From Anopheles merus (taxonomy: Eukaryota; Arthropoda; Insecta; Diptera; Culicidae), in NCBI RefSeq assembly GCF_017562075.2, contig NW_024427634.1:1-64000 (forward strand): a DNA stretch of 64,000 nt, in the 5' to 3' direction. This document shows, one piece after another, positions 20,666-33,795 of this stretch. The position numbers were made by a program, and so were the translations under genes. The notes under the pieces are model-generated. The model did not search any database. It saw nothing but the letters and a program-made list of their open reading frames with translations, and had not been told where the DNA came from. Positions within the stretch are counted from its first letter, which is position 1; every line of letters begins with the position of its first letter.

Positions 20666-23600
20666 TAAATGGCCTCTGAAGTTGAAGGTTTTGTGGAAAG
20701 TCTTCAAATGTGCTTTGGGGGACTATGACCCAGAATGAAACTTTTTCATCGCCAAGATCCTTGTTATTGTGTTCCAGGGCTTTGGTTTGGTTATTCAAGA
20801 AGCCCCAATGACATAAGAACGATAATGGATGACCTTGCATTTTCGTCAAAATTTCAAGCATGGCCATAGGGACGGGCGAGAAAGCTCAAGTGATGTAGTT
20901 GAATGTTCCTTCAAATGGCCATAACTTCGTAACCATGTGTTCTAGCGTGATGATTAAGATAGTTTTGGAAAGGTATTGAAGTGGTCTACAAGATCCGCAC
21001 ATAGGTTTAAAGATAAGACTCACCGGTAGCCGAGTAAATGGCCTCTGAATGCATTGTACCCGGGAAAACCTGTCAATTTGAGCATGTGTATTAAGGGTAA
21101 TATGACCCAGAGTGAAACTTTTTCATCGCCAATGTCCTTGTTATTGTGTCCCAGGGCTTTGGTTTGCTTATTCAAGAAGCCCCAATGACATAAGAACGAT
21201 AATGGATGACTTTGCATTTTCGTCAAATTTTCAAGCATGGCCATGGGGACGGGGGGAAAGCAGTTTTGAAGAAAAAAAACCTCTAACTTTAAACGGCCAT
21301 AACTTTGGAACCAGAAGAGCTAGAGACGTAATCTCTTCACCGTTGGAAAGGAAATTAAAAGTTGCGCAGCAAGTCTTCGAACAAAGTTCACGCTCAGACC
21401 AACGGAACATAGAGTAAATGGCCTCTGAAGTTGAAGGTTTTGTGGAAAGTCTTCAAATGTGCTTTGGGGGACTATGACCCAGAATGAAACTTTTTCATCG
21501 CCAAGATCCTTGTTATTGTGTCCCAGGGCTTTGGTTTGCTTATTCATGAAGCTCCAATGACATAAGAACGATAATGGATGACCTTGCATTTTCGTCAAAA
21601 TTTCAAGCATGGCCATAGGGACGGGTGGGAAAGCTCAAGTGATGTAGTTGAATGTTCCTTCAAATGGCCATAACTTCGTAACCATGTGCCCTAGCATGAT
21701 GATTAAGATAGTTTTGGAAAGGTATTGAAGTGGTCTACAAGATCCGCACATAGGTTTAAAGATAAGACTCACTGGTAGCCGAGTAAATGGCCTCTGAATG
21801 CATTGTACCCGGGAAAACCTGTCAATTTGAGCATGTGTATTAAGGGTAATATGACCCAGAGTGAAACTTTTTCATCGCCAATGTCCTTGTTATTGTGTCC
21901 CAGGGCTTTGGTTTGCTTATTCAAGAAGCCCCAATGACATAAGAACGATAATGGATGACTTTGCATTTTCGTCAAATTTTCAAGCATGGCCATGGGGACG
22001 GGTGGGAAAGCAGTTTTGAAGAAAAAAAACCTCTAACTTTAAACGGCCATAACTTTGGAACCAGAAGAGCTAGAGACGTAATCTCTTCACCGTTGGAAAG
22101 GAAATTAAAAGTTGCGCAGCAAGTCTTCGAACAAAGTTCACGCTCAGACCAACGGAACATAGAGTAAATGGCCTCTGAAGTTGAAGGTTTTGTGGAAAGT
22201 CTTCAAATGTGCTTTGGGGGACTATGACCCAGAATGAAACTTTTTCATCGCCAAGATCCTTGTTATGTGTCCCAGGGCTTTGGTTTGCTTATTCATGAAG
22301 CTCCAATGACATAAGAACGATAAAGGATGACCTTGCATTTTCGTCCAAATTTCAAGCATGGCCATGGGGACGGGTGAGTAAGCAGTTTTGAAGAAAAAAA
22401 ACCTCTAAATTTAAACGGCCATATCTTTGGAACCAGAAGAGCTAGAGACGTAATCTCTTCACCGTTGGAAAGGAAATTAAAAGTGCGCAGCAAGTCTTCG
22501 AACAAAGTTCACGCTCAGACCAACGGAACATAGAGTAAATGGCCTCTGAAGTTGAAGGTTTTGTGGAAAGTCTTCAAATGTGCTTTGGGGGACTATGACC
22601 CAGAATGAAACTTTTTCATCGCCAAAATCCTTGTTATTGTGTCCCAGGGCTTTGGTTTGCTTATTCATGAAGCTCCAATGACATAAGAACGATAAAGGAT
22701 GACCTTGCATTTTCGTCCAAATTTAAAGCATGGCCATGGGGACGGGTGAGTAAGCAGTTTTGAAGAAAAAAACCTCTAAATTTAAACGGCCATATCTTTG
22801 GAACCAGAAGAGCTAGAGACGTAATCTCTTCACCGTTGGAAAGGAAATTAAAAGTTGCGCAGCAAGTCTTCGAACAAAGTTCACGCTCAGACCAACGGAA
22901 CATAGAGTAAATGGCCTCTGAAGTTGAAGGTTTTGTGGAATGTCTTCAAATGTGCTTTGGGGGACTATGACCCAGAATGAAACTTTTTCATCGCCAAGAT
23001 CCTTGTTATTGTGTCCCAGGGCTTTGGTTTGCTTATTCATGAAGCTCCAATGACATAAGAACGATAATGGATGACCTTGCATTTTCGTCAAAATTTCAAG
23101 CATGGCCATAGGGACGGGTGGGAAAGCTCAAGTGATGTAGTTGAATGTTCCTTCAAATGGCCATAACTTCGTAACCATGTGCCCTAGCATGATGATTAAG
23201 ATAGTTTTGGAAAGGTATTGAAGTGGTCTACAAGATCCGCACATAGGTTTAAAGATAAGACTCACTGGTAGCCGAGTAAATGGCCTCTGAATGCATTGTA
23301 CCCGGGAAAACCTGTCAATTGAGCATGTGTATTAAGGGTAATATGACCCAGAGTGAAACTTTTTCATCGCCAATGTCCTTGTTATTGTGTCCCAGGGCTT
23401 TGGTTTGCTTATTCAAGAAGCCCCAATGACATAAGAACGATAATGGATGACTTTGCATTTTCGTCAAATTTTCAAGCATGGCCATGGGGACGGGTGGGAA
23501 AGCAGTTTTGAAGAAAAAAAACCTCTAACTTTAAACGGCCATAACTTTGGAACCAGAAGAGCTAGAGACGTAATCTCTTCACCGTTGGAAAGGAAATTAA

Positions 23601-26074
23601 AGTTGCGCAGCAAGTCTTCGAACAAAGTTCACGCTCAGACCAACGGAACATAGAGTAAATGGCCTCTGAAGTTGAAGGTTTTGTGGAAAGTCTTCAAATG
23701 TGCTTTGGGGGACTATGACCCAGAATGAAACTTTTTCATCGCCAAGATCCTTGTTATTGTGTCCCAGGGCTTTGGTTTGCTTATTCATGAAGCTCCAATG
23801 ACATAAGAACGATAATGGATGACCTTGCATTTTCGTCCAAATTTCAAGCATGGCCATGGGGACGGGTGAGTAAGCAGTTTTTAATAAAAAAAACCTCTAA
23901 CTTTAAACGGCCATATCTTTGGAACCAGAAGAGCTAGAGACGTAATCTCTTCACCGTTGGAAAGGAAATTAAAAGTTGCGCAGCAAGTCTTCGAACAAAG
24001 TTCACGCTCAGACCAACGGAACATAGAGTAAATGGCCTCTGAAGTTGAAGGTTTTGTGGAAAGTCTTCAAATGTGCTTTGGGAGACTATGACCCAGAATG
24101 AAACTTTTTCATCGCCAAGATCCTTGTTATTGTGTTCCAGGGCTTTGGTTTGGTTATTCAAGAAGCCCCAATGACATAAGAACGATAATGGATGACCTTG
24201 CATTTTCGTCAAAATTTCAAGCATGGCCATAGGGACGGGCGAGAAAGCTCAAGTGATGTAGTTGAATGTTCCTTCAAATGGCCATAACTTCGTAACCATG
24301 TGTTCTAGCGTGATGATTAAGATAGTTTTGGAAAGGTATTGAAGTGGTCTACAAGATCCGCACATAGGTTTAAAGATAAGACTCACCGGTAGCCGAGTAA
24401 ATGGCCTCTGAATGCATTGTACCCGGGAAAACCTGTCAATTTGAGCATGTGTATTAAGGGTAATATGACCCAGAGTGAAACTTTTTCATCGCCAATGTCC
24501 TTGTTATTGTGTCCCAGGGCTTTGGTTTGCTTATTCAAGAAGCCCCAATGACATAAGAACGATAATGGATGACTTTGCATTTTCGTCAAATTTTCAAGCA
24601 TGGCCATGGGGACGGGTGGGAAAGCAGTTTTGAAGAAAAAAAACCTCTAACTTTAAACGGCCATAACTTTGGAACCAGAAGAGCTAGAGACGTAATCTCT
24701 TCACCGTTGGAAAGGAAATAAAAAGTTGCGCAGCAAGTCTTCGAACAAAGTTCACGCTCAGACCAACGGAACATAGAGTAAATGGCCTCTGAAGTTGAAG
24801 GTTTTGTGGAAAGTCTTCAAATGTGCTTTGGGGGACTATGACCCAGAATGAAACTTTTTCATCGCCAAGATCCTTGTTATTGTGTCCCAGGGCTTTGGTT
24901 TGCTTATTCATGAAGCTCCAATGACATAAGAACGATAAGGATGACCTTGCATTTTCGTCAAAATGTCAAGCATGGCCATGGGGACGGGTGAGTAAGCAGT
25001 TTTGAAGAAAAAAAACCTTTAACTTTAACCGGCCATATCTTTGGAACCAGAAGAGCTAGAGACGTAATCTCTTCACCGTTGGAAAGGAAATTAAAAGTTG
25101 CGCAGCAAGTCTTCGAACAAAGTTCACGCTCAGACCAACGGAACATAGAGTAAATGGCCTCTGAAGTTGAAGGTTTTGTGGAAAGTCTTCAAATGTGCTT
25201 TGGGGGACTATGACCCAGAATGAAACTTTTTCATCGCCAAGATCCTTGTTATTGTGTCCCAGGGCTTTGGTTTGCTTATTCAAGAAGCCCCAATGACATA
25301 AGAACGATAATGGATGACCTTGCATTTTCGTCAAAATTTCAAGCATGGCCATAGGGACGGGGGGGAAAGCTCAAGTGATGTAGTGAATGTTCCTTCAAAT
25401 GGCCATAACTTCGTAACCATGTGCCCTAGCGTGATGATTAAGATAGTTTTGGAAAGGTATTGAAGTGGTCTACAAGATCCGCACATAGGTTTAAAGATAA
25501 GACTCAACGGGTAGAGTAAATGGCCTCTGAATGCATTGTACCGGGGAAAACTGTCAATTTGAGCATGTGTATTAAGGGGATATGACCCAGAGTGAAACTT
25601 TTTCATCGCCAATGTCCTTGTTATTGTGTCCCAGGGCTTTGGTTTGCTTATTCAAGAAGCCCCAATGACATAAGAACGATAATGGATGACTTTGCATTTT
25701 CGTCAAATTTCAAGCATGGCCATGGGGACGGGTGGGAAAGCTTTTGAAGAAAAAAAACTCTAACTTTAAACGGCCATAACTTTGGAACCAGAAGAGCTAG
25801 AGACGTAATCTCTTCACCGTTGGAAAGGAAATTAAAAGTTGCGCAGCAAGTCTTCGAACAAAGTTCACGCTCAGACCAACGGAACTAGAGTAAATGGCCT
25901 CTGAAGTTGAAGGTTTTGTGGAAAGTTTCAAATGTGCTTTGGGGGACTATGACCCAGAATGAAACTTTTTCATCGCCAAGATCCTTGTTATTGTGTCCCA
26001 GGGCTTTGGTTTGCTTATTCATGAAGCCCCAATGACATAAGAACGATAATGGATGACCTTGCATTTTCGTCAAA

Positions 26075-26135
26075 ATTTCAAGCATGGCCATGGGGACGGG
26101 CGAGAAAGTAGTTTGACAGAAAAAAAAACCTCTAA
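26075..26135 (+). repeat. Atypical A body with B1-like entry
   Basis: After the core this monomer reads gggcgagaaag, as B1 monomers do, then tagtttgacag and an a run leading into a normal A body. The core keeps the A-type gccatgggg. It is another small A/B hybrid, inside a region with many indels. Confidence 0.6.
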
Positions 26136-29100
26136 CTTTAAACGGCCATATCTTTGGAACCAGAAGAGCTAGAGACGTAATCTCTTCACCGTTGGAAAGG
26201 AAATTAAAAGTTGCGCAGCAAGTCTTCGAACAAAGTTCACGCTCAGACCAACGGAACATAGAGTAAATGGCCTCTGAAGTTGAAGGTTTGTGGAAAGTCT
26301 TCAAATGTGCTTTGGGGGACTATGACCCAGAATGAAACTTTTTCATCGCCAAGATCCTTGTTATTGTGTCCCAGGGCTTTGGTTTGCTTATTCATGAAGC
26401 TCCAATGACATAAGAACGATAAGGATGACCTGCATTTCGTCCAAATTTCAAGCATGGCCATGGGGACGGGTGAGTAAGCAGTTTTGAAGAAAAAAAACCT
26501 CTAAATTTAAACGGCCATATCTTTGGAACCAGAAGAGCTAGAGACGTAATCTCTTCACCGTTGGAAAGGAAATTAAAAGTTGCGCAGCAAGTCTTCGAAC
26601 AAAGTTCACGCTCAGACCAACGGAACATAGAGTAAATGGCCTCTGAAGTTGAAGGTTTTGTGGAAAGTCTTCAAATGTGCTTTGGGGGACTATGACCCAG
26701 AATGAAACTTTTTCATCGCCAAGATCCTTGTTATTGTGTTCCAGGGCTTTGGTTTGGTTATTCAAGAAGCCCAATGACATAAGAACGATAATGGATGACC
26801 TTGCATTTTCGTCAAAATTTCAAGCATGGCCATAGGGACGGGCGGGAAAGCTCAAGTGATGTAGTTGAATGTTCCTTCAAATGGCCATAACTTCGTAACC
26901 ATGTGTTCTAGCGTGATGATTAAGATAGTTTTGGAAAGGTATTGAAGTGGTCTACAAGATCCGCACATAGGTTTAAAGATAAGACTCACCGGTAGCCGAG
27001 TAAATGGCCTCTGAATGCATTGTACCCGGGAAAACCTGTCAATTTGAGCATGTGTATTAGGGTAATATGACCCAGAGTGAAACTTTTTCATCGCCAATGT
27101 CCTTGTTATTGTGTCCCAGGGCTTTGGTTTGCTTATTCAAGAAGCCCCAATGACATAAGAACGATAATGGATGACTTTGCATTTTCGTCAAATTTTCAAG
27201 CATGGCCATGGGGACGGGTGGGAAAGCAGTTTTGAAGAAAAAAACCTCTAACTTTAAACGGCCATAACTTTGGAACCAGAAGAGCTAGAGACGTAATCTC
27301 TTCACCGTTGGAAAGGAAATTAAAAGTTGCGCAGCAAGTCTTCGAACAAAGTTCACGCTCAGACCAACGGAACATAGAGTAAATGGCCTCTGAAGTTGAA
27401 GGTTTTGTGGAAAGTCTTCAAATGTGCTTTGGGGGACTATGACCCAGAATGAAACTTTTTCATCGCCAAGATCCTTGTTATTGTGTCCCAGGGCTTTGGT
27501 TTGCTTATTCATGAAGCTCCAATGACATAAGAACGATAATGGATGACCTTGCATTTTCGTCAAAATTTCAAGCATGGCCATAGGGACGGGTGAGAAAGCT
27601 CAAGTGATGTAGTTGAATGTTCCTTCAAATGGCCATAACTTCGTAACCATGTGCCCTAGCATGATGATTAAGATAGTTTTGGAAAGGTATTGAAGTGGTC
27701 TACAAGATCCGCACATAGGTTTAAAGATAGACTCACCGGTAGCCGAGTAAATGGCCTCTGAATGCATTGTACCCGGGAAAACCTGTCAATTTGAGCATGT
27801 GTATTAAGGGTAATATGACCCAGAGTGAAACTTTTTCATCGCCAATGTCCTTGTTATTGTGTCCCAGGGCTTTGGTTTGCTTATTCAAGAAGCCCCAATG
27901 ACATAAGAACGATAATGGATGACTTTGCATTTTCGTCAAATTTTCAAGCATGGCCATGGGGACGGGTGGGAAAGCAGTTTTGAAGAAAAAAAACCTCTAA
28001 CTTTAAACGGCCATAACTTTGGAACCAGAAGAGCTAGAGACGTAATCTCTTCACCGTTGGAAAGGAAATTAAAAGTTGCGCAGCAAGTCTTCGAACAAAG
28101 TTCACGCTCAGACCAACGGAACATAGAGTAAATGGCCTCTGAAGTTGAAGGTTTTGTGGAAAGTCTTCAAATGTGCTTTGGGGGACTATGACCCAGAATG
28201 AAACTTTTTCATCGCCAAGATCCTTGTTATTGTGTCCAGGGCTTTGGTTTGCTTATTCATGAAGCCCCAATGACATAAGAACGATAATGGATGACCTTGC
28301 ATTTTCGTCAAAATTTCAAGCATGGCCATGGGGACGGGTGAGTAAGCAGTTTTGAAGAAAAAAACCTCTAAATTTAAACGGCCATAACTTTGGAACCAGA
28401 AGAGCTAGAGACGTAATCTCTTCACCGTTGGAAAGGAAATTAAAAGTTGCGCAGCAAGTCTTCGAACAAAGTTCACGCTCAGACCAACGGAACATAGAGT
28501 AATGGCCTCTGAAGTTGAAGGTTTTGTGGAAAGTCTTCAAATGTGCTTTGGGGGACTATGACCCAGAATGAAACTTTTTCATCGCCAAGATCCTTGTTAT
28601 TGTGTCCCAGGGCTTTGGTTTGCTTATTCATGAAGCTCCAATGACATAAGAACGATAATGGATGACCTTGCATTTTCGTCAAATTTCAAGCATGGCCATG
28701 GGGACGGGTGGGAAAGCAGTTTGAAGAAAAAAAACCTCTAACTTTAAACGGCCATAACTTTGGAACCAGAAGAGCTAGAGACGTAATCTCTTCACCGTTG
28801 GAAAGGAAATTAAAAGTTGCGCAGCAAGTCTTCGAACAAAGTTCACGCTCAGACCAACGGAACATAGAGTAAATGGCCTCTGAAGTTGAAGGTTTTGTGG
28901 AAAGTCTTCAAATGTGCTTTGGGGGACTATGACCCAGAATGAAACTTTTTCATCGCCAAGATCCTTGTTATTGTGTCCCAGGGCTTTGGTTTGCTTATTC
29001 ATGAAGCTCCAATGACATAAGAACGATAATGGATGACCTTGCATTTTCGTCAAAATTTCAAGCATGGCCATAGGGACGGGTGGGAAAGCTCAAGTGATGT

Positions 29101-32100
29101 AGTTGAATGTTCCTTCAAATGGCCATAACTTCGTAACCATGTGCCCTAGCATGATGATAAGATAGTTTGGAAAGGTATTGAAGTGGTCTACAAGATCCGC
29201 ACATAGGTTTAAAGATAAGACTCACGGTAGCCGAGTAAATGGCCTCTGAATGCATTGTACCCGGGAAAACCTGTCAATTTGAGCATGTGTATTAAGGGTA
29301 ATATGACCCAGAGTGAAACTTTTTCATCGCCAATGTCCTTGTTATTGTGTCCCAGGGCTTTGGTTTGCTTATTCAAGAAGCCCCAATGACATAAGAACGA
29401 TAATGGATGACTTTGCATTTTCGTCAAATTTCAAGCATGGCCATGGGGACGGGTGGGAAAGCAGTTTTGAAGAAAAAAAACCTCTAACTTTAAACGGCCA
29501 TAACTTGGAACCAGAAGAGCTAGAGACGTAATCTCTTCACCGTTGGAAAGGAAATTAAAAGTTGCGCAGCAAGTCTTCGAACAAAGTTCACGCTCAGACC
29601 AACGGAACATAGAGTAAATGGCCTCTGAAGTTGAAGGTTTTGTGGAAAGTCTTCAAATGTGCTTTGGGGGACTATGACCCAGAATGAAACTTTTTCATCG
29701 CCAAGATCCTTGTTATTGTGTCCCAGGGCTTTGGTTTGCTTATTCATGAAGCTCCAATGACATAAGAACGATAAAGGATGACCTTGCATTTTCGTCCAAA
29801 TTTCAAGCATGGCCATGGGGACGGGTGAGTAAGCAGTTTTGAAGAAAAAAACCTCTAAATTTAAACGGCCATATCTTTGGAACCAGAAGAGCTAGAGACG
29901 TAATCTCTTCACCGTTGGAAAGGAAATTAAAAGTTGCGCAGCAAGTCTTCGAACAAAGTTCACGCTCAGACCAACGGAACATAGAGTAAATGGCCTCTGA
30001 AGTTGAAGGTTTTGTGGAAAGTCTTCAAATGTGCTTTGGGGGACTATGACCCAGAATGAAACTTTTTCATCGCCAAGATCCTTGTTATTGTGTTCCAGGG
30101 CTTTGGTTTGGTTATTCAAGAAGCCCCAATGACATAAGAACGATAATGGATGACCTTGCATTTTCGTCAAAATTTCAAGCATGGCCATAGGGACGGGTGA
30201 GAAAGCTCAAGTGATGTAGTTGAATGTTCCTTCAAATGGCCATAACTTCGTAACCATGTGTTCTAGCGTGATGATTAAGATAGTTTTGGAAAGGTATTGA
30301 AGTGGTCTACAAGATCCGCACATAGGTTTAAAGATAAGACTCACGGTAGCCGAGTAAATGGCCTCTGAATGCATTGTACCCGGGAAAACCTGTCAATTTG
30401 AGCATGTGTATTAAGGGTAATATGACCCAGAGTGAAACTTTTTCATCGCCAATGTCCTTGTTATTGTGTCCCAGGGCTTTGGTTTGCTTATTCAAGAAGC
30501 CCCAATGACATAAGAACGATAATGGATGACTTTGCATTTTCGTCAAATTTTCAAGCATGGCCATGGGGACGGGTGGGAAAGCAGTTTTGAAGAAAAAAAA
30601 CCTCTAACTTTAAACGGCCATAACTTTGGAACCAGAAGAGCTAGAGACGTAATCTCTTCACCGTTGGAAAGGAAATTAAAAGTTGCGCAGCAAGTCTTCG
30701 AACAAAGTTCACGCTCAGACCAACGGAACATAGAGTAAATGGCCTCTGAAGTTGAAGGTTTTGTGGAAAGTCTTCAAATGTGCTTTGGGGGACTATGACC
30801 CAGAATGAAACTTTTTCATCGCCAAGATCCTTGTTATTGTGTCCCAGGGCTTTGGTTTGCTTATTCATGAAGCTCCAATGACATAAGAACGATAAAGGAT
30901 GACCTTGCATTTTCGTCAAATTTCAAGCATGGCCATGGGGACGGGTGAGTAAGCAGTTTTGAAGAAAAAAAACCTCTAAATTTAAACGGCCATATCTTTG
31001 GAACCAGAAGAGCTAGAGACGTAATCTCTTCACCGTTGGAAAGGAAATTAAAAGTTGCGCAGCAAGTCTTCGAACAAAGTTCACGCTCAGACCAACGGAA
31101 CATAGAGTAAATGGCCTCTGAAGTTGAAGGTTTTGTGGAAAGTCTTCAAATGTGCTTTGGGGGACTATGACCCAGAATGAAACTTTTTCATCGCCAAGAT
31201 CCTTGTTATTGTGTCCCAGGGCTTTGGTTTGCTTATTCATGAAGCTCCAATGACATAAGAACGATAATGGATGACCTTGCATTTTCGTCAAAATTTCAAG
31301 CATGGCCATAGGGACGGGTGGGAAAGCTCAAGTGATGTAGTTGAATGTTCCTTCAAATGGCCATAACTTCGTAACCATGTGCCCTAGCATGATGATTAAG
31401 ATAGTTTTGGAAAGGTATTGAAGTGGTCTACAAGATCCGCACATAGGTTTAAAGATAAGACTCACTGGTAGCCGAGTAAATGGCCTCTGAATGCATTGTA
31501 CCCGGGAAAACCTGTCAATTTGAGCATGTGTATTAAGGGTAATATGACCCAGAGTGAAACTTTTTCATCGCCAATGTCCTTGTTATTGTGTCCCAGGGCT
31601 TTGGTTTGCTTATTCAAGAAGCCCCAATGACATAAGAACGATAATGGATGACTTTGCATTTTCGTCAAATTTTCAAGCATGGCCATGGGGACGGGTGGGA
31701 AAGCAGTTTTGAAGAAAAAAAACCTCTAACTTTAAACGGCCATAACTTTGGAACCAGAAGAGCTAGAGACGTAATCTCTTCACCGTTGGAAAGGAAATTA
31801 AAAGTTGCGCAGCAAGTCTTCGAACAAAGTTCACGCTCAGACCAACGGAACATAGAGTAAATGGCCTCTGAAGTTGAAGGTTTTGTGGAAAGTCTTCAAA
31901 TGTGCTTTGGGGGACTATGACCCAGAATGAAACTTTTTCATCGCCAAGATCCTTGTTATTGTGTCCCAGGGCTTTGGTTTGCTTATTCATGAAGCTCCAA
32001 TGACATAAGAACGATAATGGATGACCTTGCATTTTCGTCCAAATTTCAAGCATGGCCATGGGGACGGGTGAGTAAGCAGTTTTAATAAAAAAACCTCTAA

Positions 32101-33795
32101 CTTTAAACGGCCATATCTTTGGAACCAGAAGAGCTAGAGACGTAATCTCTTCACCGTTGGAAAGGAAATTAAAAGTTGCGCAGCAAGTCTTCGAACAAAG
32201 TTCACGCTCAGACCAACGGAACATAGAGTAAATGGCCTCTGAAGTTGAAGGTTTTGTGGAAAGTCTTCAAATGTGCTTTGGGGGACTATGACCCAGAATG
32301 AAACTTTTTCATCGCCAAGATCCTTGTTATTGTGTCCCAGGGCTTTGGTTTGCTTATTCATGAAGCTCCAATGACATAAGAACGATAATGGATGACCTTG
32401 CATTTTCGTCCAAATTTCAAGCATGGCCATGGGGACGGGTGAGTAAGCAGTTTTGAAGAAAAAAACCTCTAAATTTAAACGGCCATATCTTTGGAACCAG
32501 AAGAGCTAGAGACGTAATCTCTTCACCGTTGGAAAGGAAATTAAAAGTTGCGCAGCAAGTCTTCGAACAAAGTTCACGCTCAGACCAACGGAACATAGAG
32601 TAAATGGCCTCTGAAGTTGAAGGTTTTGTGGAAAGTCTTCAAATGTGCTTTGGGGGACTATGACCCAGAATGAAACTTTTTCATCGCCAAGATCCTTGTT
32701 ATTGTGTTCAGGGCTTTGGTTTGCTTATTCAAGAAGCCCCAATGACATAAGAACGATAATGGATGACCTTGCATTTTCGTCAAAATTTCAAGCATGGCCA
32801 TAGGGACGGGCGAGAAAGCTCAAGTGATGTAGTTGAATGTTCCTTCAAATGGCCATAACTTCGTAACCATGTGTTCTAGCGTGATGATTAAGATAGTTTT
32901 GGAAAGGTATTGAAGTGGTCTACAAGATCCGCACATAGGTTTAAAGATAAGACTCACCGGTAGCCGAGTAAATGGCCTCTGAATGCATTGTACCCGGGAA
33001 AACCTGTCAATTTGAGCATGTGTATTAAGGGTAATATGACCCAGAGTGAAACTTTTTCATCGCCAATGTCCTTGTTATTGTGTCCCAGGGCTTTGGTTTG
33101 CTTATTCAAGAAGCCCAATGACATAAGAACGATAATGGATGACTTTGCATTTTCGTCAAATTTTCAAGCATGGCCATGGGGACGGGTGGGAAAGCAGTTT
33201 TGAAGAAAAAAAACCTCTAACTTTAAACGGCCATAACTTTGGAACCAGAAGAGCTAGAGACGTAATCTCTTCACCGTTGGAAAGGAAATTAAAAGTTGCG
33301 CAGCAAGTCTTCGAACAAAGTTCACGCTCAGACCAACGGAACATAGAGTAAATGGCCTCTGAAGTTGAAGGTTTTGTGGAAAGTCTTCAAATGTGCTTTG
33401 GGGGACTATGACCCAGAATGAAACTTTTTCATCGCCAAGATCCTTGTTATTGTGTCCCAGGGCTTTGGTTTGCTTATTCATGAAGCTCCAATGACATAAG
33501 AACGATAATGGATGACCTTGCATTTTCGTCAAAATTTCAAGCATGGCCATAGGGACGGGTGGGAAAGCTCAAGTGATGTAGTTGAATGTTCCTTCAAATG
33601 GCCATAACTTCGTAACCATGTGCCCTAGCATGATGATTAAGATAGTTTTGGAAAGGTATTGAAGTGGTCTACAAGATCCGCACATAGGTTTAAAGATAAG
33701 ACTCACGGTAGCCGAGTAAATGGCCTCTGAATGCATTGTACCCGGGAAAACCTGTCAATTTGAGCATGTGTATTAAGGGTAATATGACCCAGAGT

